From an uncultured Muribaculaceae bacterium (GTDB taxonomy: Bacteria > Bacteroidota > Bacteroidia > Bacteroidales > Muribaculaceae), in NCBI GenBank assembly GCA_910586565.1, contig CAJUIT010000006.1:62001-126000 (forward strand): a stretch of DNA of 64,000 nucleotides, read 5' to 3'. The notes beneath the pieces are model-generated. The model saw only the letters and a list, made by a program, of their open reading frames with translations, was not told where the DNA came from and did no database searches. The position numbers were made by a program, and so were the translations under genes. Shown here in pieces: positions 6,871-15,517 of the stretch (position 1 is the stretch's first letter; each line of letters begins with the position of its first letter).

Positions 6871-9318
6871 ATGAAATATCTGATAATCGGCGGAGTGGCC
6901 GGAGGAGCCACAGCCGCAGCCCGCATACGACGCATTACCGAGGATGCCGAAATCATTCTTTTTGAAAAAGGTGAGCACATCTCCTATGCCAATTGCGGCC
7001 TCCCATATTATATCGGAGGTGTAATCTCCGACCGCGACAAACTCCTCATTCAAACTCCCGAATCGTTTGGCCGACGCTTCAACATCGACGTGCGCGTCAA
7101 CTCCGAAGTGACTGCCATCGACAGAAAATCAAAAACCGTAACGGTAAAAGCTCCCGACGGCACAAGCTACACCGAGAGCTACGACAAACTGCTCCTCTCT
7201 CCGGGAGCCTCCCCGGTGCGTCCGCCGCTGCCGGGCATCAACAGCAAAGGGATATTCACCCTGCGCAATGTAGCCGATACCGACGAAATTAAATCGCGCG
7301 TTGAATCGGGCAGTGTGAAACGTGCCGTAATTGTCGGCGGTGGATTTATCGGTCTGGAAATGGCCGAGAATCTCAATCATGCCGGTGCTGAAGTCGCTGT
7401 TGTGGAGATGGCACCTCAAGTGATGGCTCCCATCGACTTTTCGATGGCACAGATTGTCCACACCCATCTCGCCGAAAAAGGTGTGCGGTTATATCTCAAC
7501 ACTGCCGTGGCTTCATTCGCCCAACATGGCGAGGAGGTTGAAATAAACTTTGCCGACGGGCGGAAACTCCTGGCCGATATGGTTATTCTCTCAATTGGAG
7601 TCCGTCCCAACACTGGCCTCGCCGCAGCTGCCGGATTGGAACTTGGCAAAATGGGGGGAATCAAGGTGAACGAATTCCTGCAAACATCCGACCCCTCCAT
7701 CCACGCCGTCGGCGACGCCATCGAGTTTACCCACCCTGTAACCGGAGAACCGTGGCTCAACTATCTTGCCGGACCCGCCAACCGTCAGGCCCGCATTGTA
7801 GCCGACAACATGGTTTTCGGCTACACAACAAGCTATGAGGGTGCAATCGGAACTTCCGTTGCAAAGGTGTTCGATCTCACTGTGGCTGCCACCGGTCTGC
7901 CGGCAAAGCGTCTCAAACGCGACGGCATCGACTACCTCTCGGCCACAATTCACACCTCCTCGCATGCCGGCTATTATCCCGACGCGCTCCCCATGACCAT
8001 TAAAGTTGTGTTCTCACCCGAAAACGGGAAACTCCTTGGGGCGCAGATTGTCGGCTACGACGGTGTTGACAAACGAATCGACCTCCTTGCGCAAACAATA
8101 AAAAACAACGGAACTGTGGCCGATTTAACCCGCATCGAGCAAGCCTATGCCCCACCCTATTCCTCGGCCAAGGATCCCGTGGCAATAGCGGGCTATGTGG
8201 CCGGTAACATCCTCAGCGGAAAAATGAAACCCGTTTATTGGCGCGAGCTGATAAATGCTCCCGAAGGGGCGCACCTCCTCATCGACGTGCGCACCCCGAT
8301 GGAATTTGCCGCCGGTGCTCTCCCGGGCGCCATCAATTTCCCGCTCGATTCCCTGCGCGAACATCTTCATGAAATCCCTGCCGACCGCCCTATCGTTCTC
8401 TACTGCGGCGTGGGACTCCGCGGCTATCTGGCATCCAACATTCTGCAACTTAACGGCTACACCAACGTGCGCAATCTGATTGGCGGATTGAAAACTTTCC
8501 GCACAGCAACAGCCCCCATTCCTGCCCCCGAGCCTTTCACAACCAAAAGCTGTACCCAACCCGCCGCCGCGGCTACACCCCCAGCCTCCGCAGCTGTTAA
8601 AATAGATGCCTGTGGCCTGTCATGCCCGGGTCCGATTATGAAACTCAAGGAAGCCGTGGATAAATCGCACCCCGGGCAAACCGTTGAAATCATAGCAACC
8701 GACCCGGGGTTCGCCCGCGACGCCGAGGCATGGTGCCAATCAACCGGCAACCGTTTCGTCTCCAAAGCATCGTCGGGAGGGAAACACACCGTGGTAATTG
8801 AGCGCGGAAAGCCCGGAAGTCCTGCCACCTCCACTGCCAACAACTCCAACCGTGGCAAAACATTCGTTATGTTCAGCGACGACCTCGACAAGGCGCTTGC
8901 AACATTTGTGCTTGCCAACGGAGCGGCGGCCACAGGCGAAAAGGTGTCGATATTCTTCACATTCTGGGGCTTGAATGCTATTAAAAAGTCACGGAAACCG
9001 AAAGTGAGAAAAGACCTCTTCGGAAAAATGTTCTCGATGATGCTCCCATCCTCCACCAAATCGCTCAAATTGTCGAAAATGAACATGTTCGGTGCAGGGA
9101 GCCGCATGATACGCTACATCATGAAAAACAAAAACATCGATTCGCTCGAACAGCTTCGCGACTCAGCCATGAAAAACGGCGTTGAGTTCATTGCCTGCCA
9201 GATGTCGATGGATGTGATGGGTGTAAACCGCGAAGAACTGCTCGACGGCGTGACCATCGGCGGCGTGGCAACCTACATGAACCGCACCGACAGCGCCAAC
9301 CTCAATCTCTTCATCTGA
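6871..9318 (+). CDS. CoA-disulfide reductase-like flavoprotein fused to rhodanese, TusA and DsrE domains
   Basis: I chose the ATG at 6871, 26 bp after a canonical promoter, giving 815 residues. Domains in order: an FAD/NAD(P)-linked oxidoreductase (residues 1 to about 450; GGVAGGATAAARIRR and the single redox Cys42 in ANCGLPYY, as in CoA-disulfide reductases); rhodanese (about 460-545, persulfide Cys512 in LYCGVGLRG); TusA (about 575-650, Cys585 in CGLSCPGPIMKLKE); and a C-terminal DsrE/DsrF-like domain (about 665-815). The set suggests handling of CoA or glutathione persulfides and relay of sulfane sulfur, perhaps coupled to peroxide defence. It is divergent from oxyR. Such multidomain fusions are known in anaerobes; the physiological substrate here is inferred. 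Confidence 0.9.
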   Translation: MKYLIIGGVAGGATAAARIRRITEDAEIILFEKGEHISYANCGLPYYIGGVISDRDKLLIQTPESFGRRFNIDVRVNSEVTAIDRKSKTVTVKAPDGTSYTESYDKLLLSPGASPVRPPLPGINSKGIFTLRNVADTDEIKSRVESGSVKRAVIVGGGFIGLEMAENLNHAGAEVAVVEMAPQVMAPIDFSMAQIVHTHLAEKGVRLYLNTAVASFAQHGEEVEINFADGRKLLADMVILSIGVRPNTGLAAAAGLELGKMGGIKVNEFLQTSDPSIHAVGDAIEFTHPVTGEPWLNYLAGPANRQARIVADNMVFGYTTSYEGAIGTSVAKVFDLTVAATGLPAKRLKRDGIDYLSATIHTSSHAGYYPDALPMTIKVVFSPENGKLLGAQIVGYDGVDKRIDLLAQTIKNNGTVADLTRIEQAYAPPYSSAKDPVAIAGYVAGNILSGKMKPVYWRELINAPEGAHLLIDVRTPMEFAAGALPGAINFPLDSLREHLHEIPADRPIVLYCGVGLRGYLASNILQLNGYTNVRNLIGGLKTFRTATAPIPAPEPFTTKSCTQPAAAATPPASAAVKIDACGLSCPGPIMKLKEAVDKSHPGQTVEIIATDPGFARDAEAWCQSTGNRFVSKASSGGKHTVVIERGKPGSPATSTANNSNRGKTFVMFSDDLDKALATFVLANGAAATGEKVSIFFTFWGLNAIKKSRKPKVRKDLFGKMFSMMLPSSTKSLKLSKMNMFGAGSRMIRYIMKNKNIDSLEQLRDSAMKNGVEFIACQMSMDVMGVNREELLDGVTIGGVATYMNRTDSANLNLFI

Positions 9319-9346
9319 GCCGGTCCCCTTTTTATTCTGATTAAAC

Positions 9347-9524
9347 AAGGCGGTGTGTCAAAATTCATGACACACCGCTTTTGGGGTCTTAGCAGGGAGG
9401 GTGCTGTCAGAATGGTTTGGCCGGTAGGAGATTGTGGGTGAGGCCGATGGGAGCGTACTGAGGTGCGTGACCGAGACCGAATCCCGCAAGCGACGCCCGG
9501 GACGAGCCATTATGACACACCCTC
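9347..9524. repeat. family A dispersed repeat, full copy A3
   Basis: A full 178-bp copy contains the terminator hairpin (9347-9382), then a body bounded by imperfect inverted ends: GAGGGTGCTGTCAGAATGG at 9397-9415 and, reverse complemented, CCATTATGACACACCCTC at 9507-9524. The small inner stem CGTAC-TGAG-GTGCG keeps pairing through a G-U wobble. It follows the CoADR fusion gene and should terminate it. Confidence 0.85.
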
Positions 9525-9592
9525 TATGCAAAAACCGAAAAAATGGTTACACTTTCGGTAATTAGTTTAAGCGCATATCAACATCCGTGCAC

Positions 9593-9600
9593 TAATTTTG
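9593..9600 (+). promoter_or_regulatory. -7 promoter element before the DUF362 gene
   Basis: TAATTTTG fits the Bacteroidetes -7 consensus and lies 51 bp before the chosen start. No good TTTG is seen at -33; the nearest is TTTA at 9566-9569. Confidence 0.5.
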
Positions 9601-9651
9601 CAGCGTGGAAAGCCCAATCAATTCACCACTCACAAATCACAATCTTCTGCA

Positions 9652-10608
9652 ATGAAAACAAATAAAATTATCCTCGCTCTCGCGCTGGCTGCTGCCGGCG
9701 TTGCTGCCGCCAACGCGCAATCAAAAGTTTACCTCACACGCGAAATCACACCCGAAGCTCTCGTTAAAATCCACCGGGCTCTCGGCAAACCTGCCGACGG
9801 TCACCGTGTCGCCGTGAAAATCAGCACAGGCGAATCGGGCAACCCCAACTATCTCAAACCCGACTTCATCAGCGCTCTCGTCGACTCCGTTCACGGCACT
9901 ATCGTTGAATGCAACACAGCCTATGCCGGCAAGCGCAACACCTTCGAGGCTCATTGGCAAACCGTTCACGAACATGGCTACGACTCCATCGCCCCTGTCG
10001 ACCTCATGGATGAGGAGGGTCAGATGAAAATACCCGTTCGCGACCGTCGCCACATTAAATATGATATTGTCGGAAGTCATCTTCCCCGCTACGACTACAT
10101 GATAAACCTCGCTCATTTCAAAGGGCATGCGATGGGAGGCTTCGGCGGCGTGCTGAAAAATGCAAGTATCGGGGTAGCCTCGGCCGATGGCAAAACCTAC
10201 ATCCACACCGCCGGTAAAACCGACAAAACCGAGGAGCTCTGGCAAAACATCGCCGAGCAGGACCTATTTCTCGAATCAATGGCCTCAGCCGCTCAGGGCG
10301 TGCACGACTATTTCGGCGGCAATATCGTCTACATCAACGTGATGAACAACATGTCGGTTGACTGCGATTGCGATGCACATCCCTCCGAAGTACTGCTGAA
10401 AGACTACGGCATTCTGGCATCGACCGACCCTGTGGCTCTCGACAAGGCATGCGTCGACATCATTTTCAATCTCACTCCCGAAGAGGGGAACGACAACGCA
10501 CCGCTGATTGAGCGCATCAACAGCCGCCACGGGCTCCACACCATCTATCATGCCGCCGAAATCGGTCTCGGCTCGCTCGACTACAGCATCATCGACCTCG
10601 ACAAATAA
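9652..10608 (+). CDS. exported DUF362-domain protein
   Basis: The start at 9652 gives 318 residues with a clear signal peptide (MKTNKIILALALAAAGVAAANA). The mature part is a DUF362 domain, recognised by AHFKGHAMGGFGGVLKNASIG (positions near residue 150-170) and by VDCDCDAHPS and STDPVALDKAC further on. DUF362 proteins are often cytoplasmic and joined to ferredoxin domains; this one has no 4Fe-4S motif and is secreted. Its biochemical role is not established. It lies 48 bp upstream of a TonB-dependent receptor on the same strand, and the two probably form an operon handling an imported ligand or metal. The family call is firm; function is unknown. Confidence 0.8.
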   Translation: MKTNKIILALALAAAGVAAANAQSKVYLTREITPEALVKIHRALGKPADGHRVAVKISTGESGNPNYLKPDFISALVDSVHGTIVECNTAYAGKRNTFEAHWQTVHEHGYDSIAPVDLMDEEGQMKIPVRDRRHIKYDIVGSHLPRYDYMINLAHFKGHAMGGFGGVLKNASIGVASADGKTYIHTAGKTDKTEELWQNIAEQDLFLESMASAAQGVHDYFGGNIVYINVMNNMSVDCDCDAHPSEVLLKDYGILASTDPVALDKACVDIIFNLTPEEGNDNAPLIERINSRHGLHTIYHAAEIGLGSLDYSIIDLDK

Positions 10609-10656
10609 AACACCCTCTCCCACACCCATAACGCAGTTAATCCAACACACCAACAC

Positions 10657-12516
10657 ATGAACGCAAAAACTTTAGTTTCTTCGATTATATTGGCGGCTGG
10701 AATTACTTCGGGAGCGTTTGCCACCGAAAAGGCCGATACAACACTCCACCTGCAGGAGGTTGTGGTGACCGGAACCAACACAACGGTTGCAAAAAATCTG
10801 CTCCCCTACACGGTTTCGGTCGTCGGGCACGAACGCCTTGAATCAACCGGCAGCACGCAGATTCTGTCGGCGATTTCGGGGATGGTTCCGAGTCTTTTTG
10901 TGTCGGAGCGCAGCGTGTTCGGCTTCGGCGTGAGCAACGGCGGCTCGGGTCACATCAAACTGCGCGGCGTGGGTGGCGACAGGGCAAGTGGAGTGCTCAT
11001 GATGGTAGACGGGCAGCCTCAGTTTGCCGGCATCTACTCCCACCACATCGCCGATTTCTACGGCAAGGAGTCGGTTGAGCGCGTTGAGGTTCTGCGCGGT
11101 CCCGGGTCGGTGCTCTACGGCTCCAACGCTATGGCCGGCGCCATCAACGTAATCACCAAAAATCCGGCTCACAACGGAGTGCGCACAACCGTCACGTCGC
11201 AATACGGCTCCTACAACACATGGCTGTCGTCGGCAACCAACACCACACGTTTCGGCAAATTCTCGTCGCTCACATCGGTTTCCTACAACCGCACCGACGG
11301 CACTACCGACAACTTCGATTTCCGTCAGGCCGACGGCTACATCAAATTGGGTTACGATTTTTCGGATAACTGGAAAGCCACAGCCGACTACACCCTGATG
11401 AATTTCAAGGGGAACGACCCCATCTACCCCAGGCTGTCGAACCCCCAATCCACCGACATCTACCACCAGAGCATAACCCGTGGAGAAGCCTCCGTAAGTG
11501 CCGCCAACCGTTATGCAACCACCAGCGGCGCGGTGAGAATCTACTACAGCTACGGAAATCATTTCGTCGACGACCCTCGCCATTTCCACAGCAAAGATGA
11601 CCGCCTCGGCATCATCGCTTTCCAGACCTTCACCCCCTGGCGCGGAGCATCGCTCACTGCCGGCTTCGATTTCGACAGGTACTCGGGCGAGATTCCCATG
11701 TCGGGTGGAAAGGAGCACACCGAAGGGTCGATGAGCACGATGGGAAAGCGCATTATCAATGAATACTCCCCCTATGTCACCCTGTCGCAAACCTTTGCCA
11801 ACGAACTTGTAAACCTCAACGGAGGCCTGCGCATGGCCAACAGCGACATGTTCGGCACCCAATGGGTTCCGCAGTTCGGTTTCGCACTCAACCCGGGCCG
11901 AGGTTACACCGTGAAAGGTAATCTTGCAATGGGCTACCGCAACCCCTCATTCCGCGAGCTTTACCTCTACCGCATGGCCAATCCCGCGCTGAAACCCGAA
12001 AAACTCATGAACTACGAGCTGTCGGTGGGCAAACACTTCTCGCGCTTTTTCACTGCCGACATAACAGCCTACTGCAGCAAAGGGAGCGACATGATTCAGG
12101 TGCTTGATAACCGAAACGTCAACACCGGCACCTTCACCAACTGCGGCATCGAGATTTCGGCAAACAGCCATCCGCTCCACAACCTGTGGCTTTTCGCGAG
12201 CTACAGCTTCCTCCACACATCGCTCGACGACCTCACCGGCGCTCCGAAAAACCAATATTACATCGGGGCGGAACTCACCCTGTGGAACAGATTGAAAATC
12301 GCTGCCGACCTCAAAGGGATAGGCGACCTCTACGTTGCCGACGACGTGGCCAACCAAAATTATGCCCTCCTCAATCTGAAACTCACCCTCGAACTTTGCC
12401 GGTTTGTCGACATTTTCACCCGGTTGGAAAACATCACCGATGCACGCTACACCATCAACCGCGGTTATGAGATGCCCGGCTTCACTGCCCTCGGCGGCTT
12501 CAAACTTAGCTTCTGA
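10657..12516 (+). CDS. TonB-dependent outer membrane receptor
   Basis: This 619-residue protein has a signal peptide (residues 1-22), a TonB-box-like segment LQEVVVTG (31-38), a plug domain with VDGQPQFAGIYSH and VEVLRGPGSVLYGSNAMAGAIN, and a beta barrel ending in the typical aromatic C-terminus GGFKLSF. At about 620 residues and without a carboxypeptidase-like N-terminal extension it resembles siderophore, vitamin or metal receptors rather than SusC proteins. Family knowledge: it imports a large or scarce ligand across the outer membrane with TonB energy. The DUF362 gene before it and the hydrolase lipoprotein after it may act on the same ligand, which cannot be named. Confidence 0.9.
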   Translation: MNAKTLVSSIILAAGITSGAFATEKADTTLHLQEVVVTGTNTTVAKNLLPYTVSVVGHERLESTGSTQILSAISGMVPSLFVSERSVFGFGVSNGGSGHIKLRGVGGDRASGVLMMVDGQPQFAGIYSHHIADFYGKESVERVEVLRGPGSVLYGSNAMAGAINVITKNPAHNGVRTTVTSQYGSYNTWLSSATNTTRFGKFSSLTSVSYNRTDGTTDNFDFRQADGYIKLGYDFSDNWKATADYTLMNFKGNDPIYPRLSNPQSTDIYHQSITRGEASVSAANRYATTSGAVRIYYSYGNHFVDDPRHFHSKDDRLGIIAFQTFTPWRGASLTAGFDFDRYSGEIPMSGGKEHTEGSMSTMGKRIINEYSPYVTLSQTFANELVNLNGGLRMANSDMFGTQWVPQFGFALNPGRGYTVKGNLAMGYRNPSFRELYLYRMANPALKPEKLMNYELSVGKHFSRFFTADITAYCSKGSDMIQVLDNRNVNTGTFTNCGIEISANSHPLHNLWLFASYSFLHTSLDDLTGAPKNQYYIGAELTLWNRLKIAADLKGIGDLYVADDVANQNYALLNLKLTLELCRFVDIFTRLENITDARYTINRGYEMPGFTALGGFKLSF

Positions 12517-12661
12517 GCTTATCCCACTCATGGAAACATGAAGATAGTCCGACTCCTCCGCTGCCGTTAGCCAACAATTAGCCGTCGTTAGCCAACAAAA
12601 ATAAACTTTCCGCCACCGGATAGTCTTATCTACATGTAGCGTAAATTCAACTATCTTACTT

Positions 12662-13702
12662 ATGAAACTTCTTCGGAATTTTACATTCACAACTCTTTTA
12701 GCCGGTGCGGTGGCCTGCGCACTCCCCGGTTTCACATCGTGTGGCAACAGCAGCAAAGGAGCCGAATCAGAATCGGCCGACTCAACCTCGGTCGACCATC
12801 CCCGTGATATGAAAAAAGGGAAAGTAGGCGGCCCTCAACTCGGATCACCCGGCGGAGGTCCGGCAATCGACAAGAGCGGCGACGCCACTCTTCAGGCCAT
12901 GATAAAAGCCGAGGTTCCTCTCTTTAAGCAACTCAACTACACCGATGCGACCACGGGCAAAACAATGGTCTACAACCTCTACACGCCGAAGGAGGCCGAC
13001 ACATCGGCACCCCTCCCGCTCGTGCTCTTCACCGCCGATGCCAGCACTCCCGGCGACAACCCCACAGCTCCCCTCACCCAGGGCTATGGAGCATTGGTGT
13101 GGGCAACTCCCGAATGGCAGAAAGCACATCCATGCTATGTGCTGGTGCCTCAATATTCGGGCGTAGCTGTCAACGATGCCTATGAGCACACCGATGAGGT
13201 GGATATGGTTGCACGCCTTGTAAAGGAATTTGCCGCGGCCAACAACGTCGACAAAAATCGGCTCTACACCACAGGACAGTCGATGGGTGGCATGATTTCA
13301 ATGTACTACAACATCACCTACCCCGACCTCTTCGCGGCCTCGATTTTTGTTGACTGCCATTGGGATACATCAAAGTTCACCGAACTTGCCCGCCACAAAT
13401 TTACCTTCGTAACCGCCGGCAAAAACGGCAGTTCGTTCGGCAACATCACAGCTCTCGAAGAGGCTGCCCGCGAGGATGGCGTGAAATTTGAATATGCCAC
13501 ATGGAGCGCAAAACTCCCGCAGGCTGAGCAGGATTCACTTGCCACTGCACTTCTTGCCAAAGGTGCGCCGGTCAACATCATCAATTTCACCCCCAAATCG
13601 GTGCTCCCCGACGATGGCAAGGGTAGCGAGCACATGTATTCGTTCGACTACGCCTACAAACTCACCCCCGTGCGCGAATGGCTGTTCCGGCAAAGCCGCT
13701 GA
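12662..13702 (+). CDS. lipoprotein alpha/beta hydrolase (esterase/prolyl-oligopeptidase-like)
   Basis: The 346-residue product begins with an SPII signal whose lipobox GFTSC places the lipidated residue at Cys27. A low-complexity Ser/Glu/Asp linker follows, then an alpha/beta hydrolase domain with the nucleophile motif GQSMGG (Ser207) and the YNLYTPKEAD and PLVLFTADAS segments of PHB-depolymerase-like or ferri-siderophore-esterase-like enzymes. A C-terminal catalytic His may be in GSEHMYSFDYA. It lies 145 bp after a TonB receptor, which would suit a surface or periplasmic esterase acting on an imported ligand; that link is inferred. No convincing promoter is seen in the gap. Confidence 0.8.
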   Translation: MKLLRNFTFTTLLAGAVACALPGFTSCGNSSKGAESESADSTSVDHPRDMKKGKVGGPQLGSPGGGPAIDKSGDATLQAMIKAEVPLFKQLNYTDATTGKTMVYNLYTPKEADTSAPLPLVLFTADASTPGDNPTAPLTQGYGALVWATPEWQKAHPCYVLVPQYSGVAVNDAYEHTDEVDMVARLVKEFAAANNVDKNRLYTTGQSMGGMISMYYNITYPDLFAASIFVDCHWDTSKFTELARHKFTFVTAGKNGSSFGNITALEEAAREDGVKFEYATWSAKLPQAEQDSLATALLAKGAPVNIINFTPKSVLPDDGKGSEHMYSFDYAYKLTPVREWLFRQSR

Positions 13703-13740
13703 ACGGCTGAACGCCACCACCTGTTTAGTAAAATTTTTTC

Positions 13741-13779
13741 AATGGAATGTGTGTCAACCGTTTTGGCACACATTCCATT
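13741..13779. terminator. 13-bp hairpin after the lipoprotein hydrolase
   Basis: The arms 13741-13753 and 13767-13779 pair perfectly. A T-rich run precedes rather than follows it on the plus strand, so it is a better terminator for minus-strand transcription, but it is still the likely 3' structure of the upstream gene. Confidence 0.5.
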
Positions 13780-13811
13780 GAACCATGTAATGCAAGCTCT
13801 TAAATTTATTA

Positions 13812-13842
13812 TAGTAGCGGTTTAATTTAAACAGCTGCTTAA
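13812..13842 (+). repeat. family B2 upstream element (MFS copy)
   Basis: The core TTTAATTTAAACAGCTGCTT at 13821-13840 matches the element before rbr at 18 of 20 positions, in the same orientation and 10 bp before the start codon. In reverse complement, the whole 30-base stretch matches 46434-46463 at about 28 positions. Confidence 0.5.
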
Positions 13843-13850
13843 CATTCACA

Positions 13851-15242
13851 ATGAAAAATCTTGATTCGGTAAAACTCTCGATACACCGCTATGTTGCCGT
13901 GCTGGCCATTCTGCTTGTGCTGGTCATGACGGTGCTCGACGTCACTATTGTTAACGTGGCACTCCCTGTGATAGCCACAAAATTCGATGTATCCGACTCC
14001 TATGCCGTGTGGATTGTGACAACCTACCAGTTGGTTATCACAATGCTCATTCTGCCGGTGTCGTCATTCGGCGACCGCTACAGCTATCGGCGCAGCTTTC
14101 TTGTGGGTGTGGTTGTTTTCACCCTCGCTTCGCTGCTATGCGCCGTGTCGCAATCATTTGTGATGCTCGTAACAGCCCGCGCATTGCAGGGCGCCGGTGC
14201 AGCCTGCGTGATGGGGGTGAACATTGCGCTCACCCGCCTCATCTACCCCCGGAATGTGCTGGGACGCGGACTCGCGCTCAATGCAATGGTAGTTGCCATA
14301 GCCACCGCTGCAGGCCCCACAATCGCCGGTGCGCTCCTTTCAATCGCATCGTGGCACTGGCTATTCCTTATCAACATCCCATTCGGGCTCCTCGCCTTTA
14401 TTCTCGGCAAACGTTTGCTGCCTCAGAATCCAAGGCAGGAACATCCCGGCAAATATGATTGGTTGAGCGCACTCGAAAATGCCATCACATTAGGGGTGAT
14501 TTTCCTCGCAATCGGCAACTTCGCCCGACATGGCGACATGCTTCCCAACCTTGCACTTCTTTCCGTGGGGTTACTCACAGGCTGGTTCTACATCCGCCGC
14601 CAGAGAAACCGCAAGGAACCGATGCTCCCCGTCGACCTCTTCAAAATCCGTCTCTATACCCTGAGCATCATAACATCGGTGTGCTCATTTATCGCGCAGA
14701 ACCTTGCCATGATTTCCCTCCCTTTCCTGTTTCTCAATAACTACGGATTTTCCGAAATCACCACAGGTTTGCTCATGACTCCCTGGCCTTTGGCAACAAT
14801 GATTGTATCACCGATAGCAGCCCGTTTTGTAGAGCGCCACAATGCCGGTGTCACCGCAGCGGTGGGAATGGGGATTTATGCCGCTGGCATTCTGCTGTTG
14901 CAGCTTGCTCCCCAAACGGGCATTTCCGAATGGAACATAGCATGGCGCATGGCGGTGTGCGGCATCGGCTACGGCCTTTTCCAAACTCCCAACAACATCG
15001 TTATGGTGCTCTCCACCCCTGTTCACCGCACCGGTGGTGCCGGCGGAATGCAAAGCACCGCCCGCTTGGTGGGTCAGACTCTCGGCGCCACCTTTGTCAC
15101 CATCGTGTTCGCACTGGTTGCCACCACTTTCAACTCAGTGAGAGTGTGCCTGTTGCTGGCTATCATAATGGCAGTAATAGCCGGAAGCGTGAGCATCACC
15201 CGCAAAACCGCCGAGAACAGACAGAAAGCCTCGGAGCGCTGA
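13851..15242 (+). CDS. MFS transporter, DHA2 (14-helix) drug exporter family
   Basis: The 463-residue protein is an integral membrane permease with many hydrophobic helices across its whole length. The DHA2/EmrB-QacA signature LDVTIVNVALP sits in helix 1 (residues 29-39), and GDRYSYRR fits the conserved loop between helices 2 and 3. The family exports drugs or metabolites by proton antiport. There is no adjacent EmrA-type adaptor. It has no clear TAnnTTTG promoter, but the family B2 sequence is directly before its start. The substrate cannot be inferred. A family A repeat terminates it. Confidence 0.9.
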   Translation: MKNLDSVKLSIHRYVAVLAILLVLVMTVLDVTIVNVALPVIATKFDVSDSYAVWIVTTYQLVITMLILPVSSFGDRYSYRRSFLVGVVVFTLASLLCAVSQSFVMLVTARALQGAGAACVMGVNIALTRLIYPRNVLGRGLALNAMVVAIATAAGPTIAGALLSIASWHWLFLINIPFGLLAFILGKRLLPQNPRQEHPGKYDWLSALENAITLGVIFLAIGNFARHGDMLPNLALLSVGLLTGWFYIRRQRNRKEPMLPVDLFKIRLYTLSIITSVCSFIAQNLAMISLPFLFLNNYGFSEITTGLLMTPWPLATMIVSPIAARFVERHNAGVTAAVGMGIYAAGILLLQLAPQTGISEWNIAWRMAVCGIGYGLFQTPNNIVMVLSTPVHRTGGAGGMQSTARLVGQTLGATFVTIVFALVATTFNSVRVCLLLAIIMAVIAGSVSITRKTAENRQKASER

Positions 15243-15270
15243 CCGTTCCCCCCTCATCACCCTACAAAAC

Positions 15271-15485
15271 AAGGCGGTGTATCAAAATTCTTGACACATC
15301 GCCTTTTAGGCCTTGACAGGGAGGGTGTTGTCAGAATGGTTTGGCCGGTAGGAGCTTGTGGGTGAGGTCGATGGGAGCGTACTGAAGTACGTGACCGAGA
15401 CCGAATCCCGCAAGCGACGACCCGGACGAGCCGTTATGACACACCCTCCTGTTTTAATCTGGATGGCGAGGGTGCAGTCAGAATG
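15271..15485. repeat. family A dispersed repeat, full copy A4 plus a partial second copy
   Basis: A full 178-bp copy (15271-15448) is followed directly by the first 37 bases of another (15449-15485, CTGTTTTAATCTGG through CAGTCAGAATGG). The hairpin here (15271-15284 with 15292-15305) has one G-U pair and one mismatch. It lies between convergent genes and probably terminates both. Confidence 0.85.
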
Positions 15486-15517
15486 GCTCTATATACGACC
15501 GATTCCAACGCATCCGA

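Noticed and set aside
9598..9651. Upstream start for the DUF362 gene
   Set aside because: It begins on the -7 promoter element; the signal peptide begins at 9652.
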